Shown here: piece by piece, positions 49,786-57,660 of the stretch | Numbering within the stretch: the first letter of the stretch is position 1 | How the letters are laid out: each line of letters opens with the position of its first letter | Assembly (NCBI GenBank): GCA_948467545.1 | Contig: CAOKER010000007.1 | Coordinates: forward strand, 62,001-126,000 | Origin: an uncultured Eubacteriales bacterium | GTDB lineage: Bacteria; Bacillota; Clostridia; Oscillospirales; CAG-272 | Direction of reading: 5' to 3' | DNA length: 64,000 bases | Notes under the pieces: generated by a model | The model's input: the letters and a program-made list of their open reading frames with translations, nothing else | Told to the model about the DNA's origin: nothing | The model's database searches: none | Position numbers and translations under genes: made by a program

Positions 49786-51246
49786 TTATTTTAGTACGTT
49801 GATATTAAGAATGTCCGGATCCTCAGGTCCTGTCATGGAACAGCCCTTAGCCTTTGCGTATTCTATGTAATCAAGAATTTCCGAGGTTATTCGTTCTCCA
49901 GGTGCAAGAATCGGAATTCCGGGAGGATAGCACATGACAAATTCACTGCATACGCATCCTAAGCTGTCTCTGAGAGGCAGGCTTTTTTTATCGGCGTAAA
50001 ACGCGTCCTGCGGGCTTGAGACAACTTCCGGAGCTATATATTCCTGACTGAGCAGTCCGCTACTGTCGGTTTGATACAGACGTCTGATTTCTGCGAGAGC
50101 GCTGACAAGACGTTCCAGTTCCTGAGGACGGTCTCCGATTGATAAATATGCAAGGATATTTCCAATATCTCCGAATTCAATCTGAATATCATATTCATCG
50201 CGCAGTATATCGTATACTTCAATTCCCGCAAGACCAATATCACGCGTGTGAACACTGAGCTTTGTCGGATCAAAATCGAAAATGGAATTTCCGTTTATAA
50301 GTTCTTTTCCGAAAGCATAATATCCGCCTATTGCGTTTATTTCCTCGCGTGCATAATCTGCCATGCGGATAACTCTTGCAAATACTTCCTTGCCGCGAAG
50401 GGCAAGATTTCTTCTGCTTATATCAAGGCTTGACATCAGCAGATAGCTTCCCGACGTGGTTTGCGTAAGATTTATAATCTGCCGTACATGTCCCTTGTTT
50501 ATATTCGGTCCAATCAGCAAAAGACTCGACTGCGTTAGACTTCCGCCGCTTTTATGCATAGATACCGCAGCCATATCGGCTCCTGCTTTCATGGCGGATA
50601 AAGGCATACTGTCTCCGAAGTAAAAATGCGTTCCGTGTGCTTCATCTGCCAAAACGTACATATTTGCGTCGTGCGCCATTTTTACAATCGCGCTGATGTC
50701 ACTGCATATGCCGTAATATGTCGGGTTATTTACAAGGATAGCCACGGCGTCCGGATTTTCTTTAATTGCTTTAGCTACCTGTTCGCGCTGCATTCCAAGT
50801 GAAATACCGAGACTTCTGTCAACCTCAGGATTCACGTATACCGGTACGGCTCCGCAGAGTACAAGGGCGTTGATTACGCTTCGGTGAACATTTCTCGGAA
50901 GAATTATCTTGTCTCCTCTTTTGCAGACGGACAATACCATGCTTTGAACCGAGCTTGTTGTTCCGCCTACCATCAAAAATGCGTAAGCTGCTCCGAAAGC
51001 ATCGGCGGCAAGAATTTCGGCTTCCTGTATAACTGAAATCGGGTGGCACAGGTTGTCGAGAGGTTTCATGCTGTTTACATCTATGCTGACGCATTGCGCG
51101 CCGAGGAATGCCGTGAGCTCTGGATTTCCTCTGCCGTGTTTATGTCCGGGAACATCGAAAGGAACTACCCTCATTTCACGAAAGGTCTGCAAAGCTTCGT
51201 ATATGGGCGCTCTGTTTTGATTTATTGTGCGCTTTTCCTTTTCCAT
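49786..51246 (-). CDS. speA: Arginine decarboxylase (Orn/Lys/Arg decarboxylase, SpeA type)
   Basis: A 486-residue PLP decarboxylase of fold type I, like B. subtilis SpeA, converting arginine to agmatine. PFDVPGHKHGRGNPEL is at the N-terminus, LADEAHGTHFYFG precedes the PLP-lysine segment SVSMHKSGGSLTQSS (here VSMHKSGGSL), and YPPGIPILAPGERI is near the end. Lysine or ornithine decarboxylation cannot be fully excluded, but agmatinase next door strongly favours arginine. It is the first gene of the polyamine operon, behind a leader of about 410 nt with a terminator only 23 bp from its start codon. Confidence 0.9.
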   Translation of the reverse strand: MEKEKRTINQNRAPIYEALQTFREMRVVPFDVPGHKHGRGNPELTAFLGAQCVSIDVNSMKPLDNLCHPISVIQEAEILAADAFGAAYAFLMVGGTTSSVQSMVLSVCKRGDKIILPRNVHRSVINALVLCGAVPVYVNPEVDRSLGISLGMQREQVAKAIKENPDAVAILVNNPTYYGICSDISAIVKMAHDANMYVLADEAHGTHFYFGDSMPLSAMKAGADMAAVSMHKSGGSLTQSSLLLIGPNINKGHVRQIINLTQTTSGSYLLMSSLDISRRNLALRGKEVFARVIRMADYAREEINAIGGYYAFGKELINGNSIFDFDPTKLSVHTRDIGLAGIEVYDILRDEYDIQIEFGDIGNILAYLSIGDRPQELERLVSALAEIRRLYQTDSSGLLSQEYIAPEVVSSPQDAFYADKKSLPLRDSLGCVCSEFVMCYPPGIPILAPGERITSEILDYIEYAKAKGCSMTGPEDPDILNINVLK

Positions 51247-51268
51247 ATTATCGTCCTGCCTTTCTCGT

Positions 51269-51301
51269 AAAAAAACGCAAGCTGTAATTACACAGCTTGC
51301 G
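51269..51301 (-). terminator. Terminator in the speA leader (attenuator candidate)
   Basis: On the minus strand CGCAAGCTGT and ACAGCTTGCG form a perfect 10-bp stem followed by seven T residues. It is placed between the promoter and the speA start, so full-length transcription must bypass it. Confidence 0.85.
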
Positions 51302-51316
51302 ATAACATCCTGACAA

Positions 51317-51645
51317 TATTATGATTATTTTACATTGACGGACAGAATACAGAGAACATTATAATCATAATAAAGCACCTATGGAAAAGAACAAACAAGG
51401 CAGGGAGATATTGTTAGGTACATAGAGTCTATATAGCAATAATACTTTTACTACTCTTTATTGACCGTTTCACAAGTCTGCGCAAATACGCATTTCGGTT
51501 ATAAAGTAACCAACTTATAAAATTTGAGCTTTTAACTCAATCAATAAGGCGGCAAACCCGCCGATTGGCAGCGAACAAACGTCCGTATGGCCTCAACTCA
51601 TTTTCATGAGTGATCCGTAATAATCGCTTGGAAAGACTCCATGTG
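51317..51645 (-). ncRNA. Structured leader RNA of the polyamine operon (riboswitch-like candidate)
   Basis: On the minus strand an 11-bp closing stem (ACATGGAGTCT at 51644-51634 with AGACTCTATGT at 51430-51420, one G-U) encloses about 200 nt. Inside are ACTCAT-GAAA-ATGAGT, GGCGG-GTTTG-CCGCC-like, TTGAG/CTCAA, GGTTA/TAACC and TGCG/CGCA hairpins. After it comes a further 12-bp hairpin (51361-51372 with 51317-51328), then the terminator at 51269. I could not match it to the lysine, SAM, cobalamin, TPP, FMN, glutamine, guanidine, ydaO or T-box consensus. A stand-alone small RNA is the alternative. Confidence 0.5.
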
Positions 51646-51663
51646 AAAATTAATCTGTCATAT

Positions 51664-51692
51664 ATTATACAATATTCATCATATTTTGTCAA
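51664..51692 (-). promoter_or_regulatory. Consensus sigma-A promoter of the polyamine operon
   Basis: On the minus strand TTGACA (51692-51687), 17 bp, TATAAT (51669-51664): a perfect consensus. Transcription should begin near 51657. Confidence 0.85.
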
Positions 51693-51770
51693 TAGCTCTG
51701 ATACAATCAAATAGAAAAATTTTATGTGTTTTTCTCCAAAAGTATGTCATTTATGTTCAAAATAAATTTA

Positions 51771-52295
51771 TTATGCGCGTGTGATTCGATTGATTATTCC
51801 GCATGCAATTTTTGCGCCGGAATTTCCTGACGGCTGCGTTGTAAAATCGTCCGGATTGTCGTGAACTATAATTGTCTTTCCTATGACTTTATCTAAAGTA
51901 AACCGATTTGTCAGGAAAAGAGAGAGCGCGAAACCGTTGTTGCCGAACAGAGGCGGAAGGTCACCTGCATGATATGGGTGATTGCATCCGTCAGGGTTAT
52001 AATGTGCCATCGCGCTTGAAAACGGATCGTTCATATTTCCGCTGCATGCAGTACCTTCATGAATGTGAAAACCGAATATGCGGCTGTTACAGTTGGATTT
52101 TGCTCTTGGCAGTCCCCTGATTTCAGCGTAAACAATCACTCCCGCATCTGTCTGATAAAACCTCACAACGCCCGATATTTCCGGGTGCGATTCGCTTCCC
52201 TTGACAAAAGCTACTGCCTGAGGGCGCCCTCTGAGAATAGAAAAAATCGGAAACTGTATGTTGTTATCCCAAAATCTGTTGTTCATTGAATTCAC
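51771..52295 (-). CDS. Cu/Zn superoxide dismutase family protein
   Basis: A 174-residue SodC-type protein. Metal-ligand motifs are RIFGFHIHEGTAC, SSAMAHYNPDG, NHPYHAGDLPPLFGN and IIVHDNPDDFTTQPSGNSG. There is no signal peptide, so it is either cytoplasmic or outside the usual extracellular class; many anaerobic Clostridia carry this form. Start GTG 52295 or ATG 52286 cannot be decided; AAAGG lies 4 nt from the first. It would protect against superoxide, but activity without checking the metal site is inference. Confidence 0.88.
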   Translation of the reverse strand: MNSMNNRFWDNNIQFPIFSILRGRPQAVAFVKGSESHPEISGVVRFYQTDAGVIVYAEIRGLPRAKSNCNSRIFGFHIHEGTACSGNMNDPFSSAMAHYNPDGCNHPYHAGDLPPLFGNNGFALSLFLTNRFTLDKVIGKTIIVHDNPDDFTTQPSGNSGAKIACGIINRITRA

Positions 52296-52309
52296 CGTAC
52301 CTTTGTATA

Positions 52310-52338
52310 AAAATATATAGATTTTCTTATTATGTCAA
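52310..52338 (-). promoter_or_regulatory. Possible promoter of the superoxide dismutase gene
   Basis: On the minus strand TTGACA (52338-52333), 17 bp, TATTTT (52315-52310). The leader would be very short. Confidence 0.4.
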
Positions 52339-52456
52339 TTGATAAAATTGTGATATGGAAATATTCTATATATCATTCTATGCAGGTATAAAATAAAGGT
52401 GATTCTTTGTTAATTCAATTTGATTATGAAAATATTAATAAAATTCCAAAAAAAGG

Positions 52457-52485
52457 TTGACAAATTAAGTAATCAATTGTATAAT
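52457..52485 (+). promoter_or_regulatory. Consensus sigma-A promoter of the peptide cluster leader
   Basis: TTGACA (52457-52462), 17 bp, TATAAT (52480-52485): a perfect consensus, 320 bp before the BtrH-like gene. Confidence 0.8.
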
Positions 52486-52564
52486 AAGAAATAACAAAAT
52501 GAAGTATCTCATAGATTATCTGTATATAAATGCCGCGATATTAAACAATTTGGAGATATTTGTC

Positions 52565-52687
52565 ATGAAGTACTTTTATGGAATTTTGCAAAGTATAAAT
52601 ATATATATTTCGGGCGAACTTTATCTAAAAGTTTCGTCTTGTGTTAATGTTGTTATAAACAGCGCGTCGCTTGTCATGTATGGGTAA
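52565..52687 (+). CDS. Possible 40-residue leader peptide
   Basis: A short frame starting MKYFYGILQSINI and ending NSASLVMYG, with GGAG 9 nt before its ATG; an in-frame ATG at 52499 has no site. Its 3' end runs into the 5' arm and loop of the terminator at 52658, so translation could disturb that hairpin. It does not resemble the precursor at 53868. It may be a regulatory leader peptide or a chance frame. Confidence 0.4.
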   Translation: MKYFYGILQSINIYISGELYLKVSSCVNVVINSASLVMYG

Positions 52688-52704
52688 GCTTTGCGCTGTT
52701 TTTT
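52658..52704 (+). terminator. Terminator/attenuator in the peptide cluster leader
   Basis: AACAGCGC (52658-52665) pairs with GCGCTGTT (52693-52700) and six T residues follow. It lies between the consensus promoter and the BtrH-like gene; no second good promoter is visible after it. Confidence 0.8.
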
Positions 52705-52806
52705 GATTTTCGGAATGTACAAAGGAAATTAGTTTCTATCGCTTGCAAAATGTAAGGCTATAACAAACAGTATATTAATTTATAAATTCAGAAAGGAAAA
52801 TATAAA

Positions 52807-53793
52807 ATGAGTTCAGTAAACTTACCTTTTGAAATGCCGATGTTTTCAACATACCATAACATAGGAGGTGCCGGCGTAGTAGCTGCAAACAATCCAACAT
52901 CTGATATATGGTATTATAATAACGCAATTCAGTGGCGTTGTATAAGACCTGATAATATCAATTATCAGAATTTAGACATGCAGCTGCTTCTCGGAAGTGT
53001 ATGGGACATGCCTTTTGTCGATAAAACAGATACATCTCTACGTTTTATCAGAAAATATGTTATAGAAATAATAGAGGAGACAATAAAAGAGGGGTGTTAT
53101 GTAATATTTGGAGGGGTGGATGATTATTTTATAGAAGGAAAGAGTGGATATAAGGAAATGCATTTTGCACATGACGGTTTAATTACTGGTTTTGATTCTG
53201 AGCGGAAAGTCTTTACTATGGCCGCATATAATACAAATCACCTTTATAAATTATTTGAAACTCCTTACAATGGATTTATAGATGGTGTAAATTATATGTG
53301 TGAAAGAAAAAAATACGGTACGCTTACAGCGGCATCTGTTAGAGACGATGTACAAACCTTAAATGTCTCTCATATAAAGAACGAGCTTGTTGAATATATG
53401 CAGACTTCAACAGTAAATGGTTTTTATGGAGAAATGCCAATAACTGTTATATACGGATCCGGTGTATATGATTGCATAATTATATATCTTGAATATTTTG
53501 AAAAACAGTTATATGAGATTAATAACGCGATTCAAATAGTGTTTAAACTTATATATGAGCATAAAAAGTGTATGTATAATCGAATTAAATTTATTGAGTC
53601 ATTTTTACAACTTGATGATTCTTACAGTGAAGCATATAAACAGGTTGTTAGAATTTCGGAAATCGCAAGAATGACCATAATAAAATTTGGTATTACTCGA
53701 GATACAAGACAAATTGCAACTGTAAAAAGTTATATCACAAAAATGAGGGATATCGAATTTAATATTTTAAATAATTTTATTGAAAAAATTTGA
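52807..53793 (+). CDS. BtrH-like protein of the peptide cluster
   Basis: A 328-residue paralogue of the protein at 22716: start LPFEMPMFSTYH, core GGVDDYFIEGKSGYKEMHF then AHDGLITGFDSE, then a helical C-terminal part. The Cys before HDG in the first copy is Ala here. BtrH-type proteins transfer acyl groups from carrier proteins or act as cysteine-protease-fold enzymes. As the first gene of the cluster it is the main candidate for modifying the peptide at 53868. No carrier protein is encoded here, so the ACP at 22489 could serve both. GAAAGGAAAA precedes the ATG. Confidence 0.6.
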   Translation: MSSVNLPFEMPMFSTYHNIGGAGVVAANNPTSDIWYYNNAIQWRCIRPDNINYQNLDMQLLLGSVWDMPFVDKTDTSLRFIRKYVIEIIEETIKEGCYVIFGGVDDYFIEGKSGYKEMHFAHDGLITGFDSERKVFTMAAYNTNHLYKLFETPYNGFIDGVNYMCERKKYGTLTAASVRDDVQTLNVSHIKNELVEYMQTSTVNGFYGEMPITVIYGSGVYDCIIIYLEYFEKQLYEINNAIQIVFKLIYEHKKCMYNRIKFIESFLQLDDSYSEAYKQVVRISEIARMTIIKFGITRDTRQIATVKSYITKMRDIEFNILNNFIEKI

Positions 53794-53867
53794 ATTATTG
53801 GGATGTTATAAATAATTTATTGAAGTTATACCTTATTGTTTTCAATAAATTAGAGAGGTGGATAAAT

Positions 53868-53978
53868 ATGAAGAAATTTTTAAAGAAAAAAACATTTAAA
53901 AACATTGGTAAAGTACGTCTCTATACTAATGAGAGTGGTACAAACTCAAATTGTTTTAGTACGTGCATAAAACTATAG
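53868..53978 (+). CDS. Candidate RiPP/bacteriocin precursor peptide
   Basis: A 36-residue peptide with a strong ribosome site (GAGAGGTGG, 5 nt before ATG). The first half is very basic (MKKFLKKKTFKNIGKVRLY), like a leader, and the second half (TNESGTNSNCFSTCIKL) is rich in Thr, Ser and Asn with two Cys, like a core. It lies between the BtrH-like enzyme and two ABC exporters and a protease, the usual place for a precursor. There is no GG cleavage motif, and the exporters lack a C39 domain. The layout recalls clostridial peptide-maturation systems (TIGR04066/Clo7bot type), but no radical SAM gene is present. Confidence 0.6.
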   Translation: MKKFLKKKTFKNIGKVRLYTNESGTNSNCFSTCIKL

Positions 53979-54028
53979 TTTTTTTAGTAGTTTTGAATAT
54001 ATCTAATTAATAAAGTTAATTAGTTAAA

Positions 54029-54070
54029 AGACAATAACAAGATTCAGACACCTGAATTTTATTATTGTCT
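54029..54070 (+). terminator. Hairpin between precursor and exporters
   Basis: AGACAATAACAAGATTCAG and CTGAATTTTATTATTGTCT form a 19-bp RNA stem (two G-U pairs) with an ACAC loop. It lacks a T-tract after the stem, so it may be a partial terminator or RNA stabiliser that raises precursor over exporter expression. Confidence 0.6.
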
Positions 54071-54096
54071 TACTATAATGATTGTTGGAGACAAAT

Positions 54097-55881
54097 ATGA
54101 AATTTATAAAGAACATTGCATTCCTATTTAGATACTCATTTGCAATTAGTAAAAAAAGAATTTTATCATCAGTACTTGAAATAATCTTAAACTCCGTTGA
54201 ACCTTTTATTTATCTTATATTTCCGACTTTTATAATAAATGAATTGACTGGAACAAAAAAATGGGATACAGTTTTGGTTTATATTTGTTTGTTCATTGGT
54301 TGTATATTGCTCTTAAAGTCAATTAGGATAATTTTTACTGTATTTATGAATATGTCAGTAAATGAATGCGATGTTAAGAATTCGATGTATTATGCTCGCT
54401 TTTTTATGAAAATGAATTACGATAAATTGGAAGACGAAAAAATACGTAATTTGCAGCGAGTTGTTGCTGGATATGTTAATGAGAATACTTTTATTGGTGT
54501 AATAACTGTTTTTTTTACTAGCTTACTTAAGCTTGTTGGTTTTTCTTATATAATTACTATGCTTGATCCTATTGTATTAATTTTTATTTTAATTATAATA
54601 ATAATTAATTATTTTCTTAGTAAAATGCAATCAAAAATAAATTATAAATATCAACCTATTGTTACTAAATATACAAGAGTTTTCGATTATCTTTTTGAAA
54701 TGATGACGAATTTTGATTATGCAAAGGAAATTCGTGTTAATAATGCAAAAGAAATTTTGGCAAACAAATTTAATAATATTATTGATAAATATAGTACAGA
54801 TTATAAAAAGAATTTGTCAAAGCAATTTATAGTAAATATAATTTCTGGAATAGTATCTTTTATTCAGATGCTTGTATCATATGGATATGTCGCGTATAAT
54901 GCGATAATGAATATAATAACTGTTGGAGAATTTAATCTATATATAGGAGCAATATATAATTTATCCGGTTCTTTCAATGAAGTGGTTGTAAAATTTGTTC
55001 AACTTAAATTTTTGTCTAACTACGTTGATGATTATCACGAGTATATTAAAATTACATCTTCTGATGGCTCTGAAAAAGAAAATAATGTTTTACCGGAAGA
55101 AAACAAAAATTTTCCAATGTTTGAATTTGAAAATGTAAGCTTTGTTTATCCAAATACAGAAAAAATTGTACTAAATAATATTTCAATTAAAATAAGAAAA
55201 GATGAAAAACTTTCGATTGTCGGACTTAACGGAGCAGGTAAAACTACATTTATAAAATTGCTTTGCAGGCTGTACACTCCTACAAAGGGGGTAATTAAAT
55301 ATTACGGTGTAGATATTTCTACAATAAAGAAAGAAGAGTATTATAAACTTTTAGCAGTTGTTTTTCAGGATTTCAAGATATTCTCATTTTCGTTTTTAGA
55401 TAATATTGTACTTAATCAGTCACTTGACACAGAGAAACTGAATCATTCAATAGAAAATGCCGGGCTTGTTTCAAAGCTTGAAGCTTTGTCGGAAGGCTTA
55501 AATACAAACATATATAAAGATTTTGATGAAAACGGAATAGAATTCTCCGGAGGAGAGGGACAGAAGCTTGTAATTGCCAGAGCGTATTATAAGGATGCAG
55601 ATCTCGTTATTTTAGATGAACCTACTGCTGCTTTAGATGCGCTTGCAGAAAATAAAATATATCAGAATTTTAATGAAATTACGATGAATAAAACTTCAAT
55701 TTTTATTTCTCATCGCCTCGCTTCAACACGTTTTTGCGATAAAATAGCGGTATTTCAGGATGGTAATATTGTGGAGTATGGAGATCATGAAACGCTATTA
55801 AAACAAAACGGGTTATATTCTGACATGTTTGAAAAGCAGGCTCAGTATTATAATGAAAATCAGGAGGTGAGCATTCAATGA
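54097..55881 (+). CDS. ABC exporter, fused permease-ATPase (peptide cluster)
   Basis: A protein of about 594 residues: six transmembrane helices (about 1-310), then the ATPase domain with Walker A GLNGAGKTTF, signature FSGGEGQKL (an unusual SGGEG form), Walker B LVILDEPTAALD and the switch His as FISHRLAS. It has no N-terminal C39 peptidase domain. ATG 54097 follows TTGGAG; the frame upstream to 54082 lacks a site. It overlaps the next exporter gene by 4 bp, suggesting a heterodimer that exports the cluster's peptide. Confidence 0.88.
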   Translation: MKFIKNIAFLFRYSFAISKKRILSSVLEIILNSVEPFIYLIFPTFIINELTGTKKWDTVLVYICLFIGCILLLKSIRIIFTVFMNMSVNECDVKNSMYYARFFMKMNYDKLEDEKIRNLQRVVAGYVNENTFIGVITVFFTSLLKLVGFSYIITMLDPIVLIFILIIIIINYFLSKMQSKINYKYQPIVTKYTRVFDYLFEMMTNFDYAKEIRVNNAKEILANKFNNIIDKYSTDYKKNLSKQFIVNIISGIVSFIQMLVSYGYVAYNAIMNIITVGEFNLYIGAIYNLSGSFNEVVVKFVQLKFLSNYVDDYHEYIKITSSDGSEKENNVLPEENKNFPMFEFENVSFVYPNTEKIVLNNISIKIRKDEKLSIVGLNGAGKTTFIKLLCRLYTPTKGVIKYYGVDISTIKKEEYYKLLAVVFQDFKIFSFSFLDNIVLNQSLDTEKLNHSIENAGLVSKLEALSEGLNTNIYKDFDENGIEFSGGEGQKLVIARAYYKDADLVILDEPTAALDALAENKIYQNFNEITMNKTSIFISHRLASTRFCDKIAVFQDGNIVEYGDHETLLKQNGLYSDMFEKQAQYYNENQEVSIQ

Positions 55882-57656
55882 AAAAAGAAAATAAAGGATT
55901 ATTGTCTAACTGCGCTTTTCTTATTAAATTTGCATATAAAACAAATAAATCAATTTTCTTTTCCAAAATACCTCAGATTATACTTAATATCATATCCCCT
56001 TTTATTCCCATTGTTTTTGTTCGTCTGATTCTTAATGAAATAACAATAGGGAAAAATATAAAGCTCTTGCTTTTATATGTTGTCTTGCTTGCTTCATCTA
56101 CATATGTTGTTAATCTGCTCGGTTCAGTTTTAAATTATTTTGTTCAGAATCAAACTGAAATCACAGTCAGAAAAATAAAAAATCATCTTGGCGAAATTGT
56201 TATGAACATGCCATATTGCGATGTAGAGCAGCCTCAGGTTAGAGATTTTATAATGCGTGCGCAGGACGGAACAAATTTCTTACAGGTGATAGAACAATTG
56301 TCCGGAATAATAACTTCATTCATGACAATTGTAGGATTAGCTGCGATAATAATCACTATACAGCCTATAATATTTGTTTTTATTACTCTTGTTGTTTTGT
56401 TTAAACTTTTTACTGACAAAAAGAGCAGGGAGCTATGGGATAAATGGCGACCTATACATACTCCTATAGTACGTAAAAGTCAATATTATTTCAGAATTAT
56501 GCAATCAATTGAATTTGGAAAGGAAGTAAGAGCAAATAATTTGCAAAACTGGATTTACGATAAAACAAATAAAAATACTAAAGATTATATTAATGCCGCA
56601 GTGCAGCATAATGTAGAACTGCAACGTAATAATATTTTGCCTTCTATTGCCAATATCTTGCAGGAAAGTGCGGTTTATTTGATTTTGGCATACAAGGTTG
56701 TTTTTAAAGGAATGTCTATAGGAGATTTTTCGATGTATACCACATCGGTTTCGACATTTTCGGTAAGCGTTCTATCAATAGTAGGAGCAATTTCTAATTT
56801 TATGCAAACCGGATTATTTGTCAAAGATTTTCGTTACTGTATCGAAATAGCCGATAAATCAAAACGATCAGACGGAAAGAAGCTTTCTGATATTGATACG
56901 GGTGATATAGTCTTGCAATTCAATAATGTTTCATTTAAATATCCAAATACAGAAAGATATATATTAAAAAATATATCGCTGACATTGAAAAACAATGAGT
57001 CTCTTTCAATTGTCGGGGTAAACGGAGCAGGTAAAACAACTCTTATTAAGCTTTTATGTCGTTTTTATTAACCGACTGAAGGAGAAATTCTGTTAAACGG
57101 TGTTAATATTCAGAATTTTTCATACGATGAGTATGTAAACTTAATAGGAGCTGTTTTTCAGGATTTTAAGCTTTTCAATTTCTCTGTAAGAGAAAATATT
57201 TCTTTTGATGAAAAATCCGATGATACAAGAATTATAAATTGTTTGCAAAAAAGTGGTTTGGGAGAGAAAATTGATAAACTTTCCAATGGAATAGACACGA
57301 ACATCAGCAAAGAGTTTGACAGTAACGGAATAGAATTTTCCGGTGGTGAGGGACAAAAGCTTGCAATGGCAAGGACATTATATAAAAATGCACCTGTAAT
57401 AATACTAGACGAACCGACTTCTGCGCTTGATCCTATCGCAGAAGCAGAGATTTACGCTAAGTTTCATGATATAACACGTGATAAAACGGCTATATATATT
57501 TCTCATCGGTTATCAAGCTGTCGTTTTTGCGATAAAATTGCGGTTTTGGATAACGGAGAAATTGTCCAGTATGGGAATCACAAGGAGTTAATGGAATCCG
57601 ACGGCTTGTATTCAACCATGTGGAATATGCAGGCACAGTATTATGTGGAGGTATGA
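55878..57656 (+). pseudogene. Second ABC exporter gene with in-frame TAA
   Basis: The reading frame encodes a second fused permease-ATPase of about 592 residues but is cut by TAA at 57069-57071, codon 398, just after the Walker A region (VNGAGKTTLIKLLCRFY). After the stop the same frame continues without further damage: PTEGEILLNGV, FSGGEGQKLAMART, ILDEPTSALDP and SHRLSSC. In the paralogue at 54097 the same position reads LYTPTKG. One base change (for example AAA to TAA) explains it. The truncated product would lack the signature and Walker B motifs. AGGAGGTGAG precedes its start. A sequencing error or readthrough are alternatives. Confidence 0.85.
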
Positions 57657-57660
57657 CACC

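Noticed and set aside
51419..51645. Leader RNA as lysine riboswitch, T-box or 6S RNA
   Set aside because: The key consensus parts (T-box AGGGTGG, lysine-type core, 6S-like rod with central bubble) could not be found by eye.
52499..52564. N-terminal extension of the small leader frame from ATG 52499
   Set aside because: It lies only about 7 nt from the likely transcript start and has no ribosome site; ATG 52565 has GGAG.
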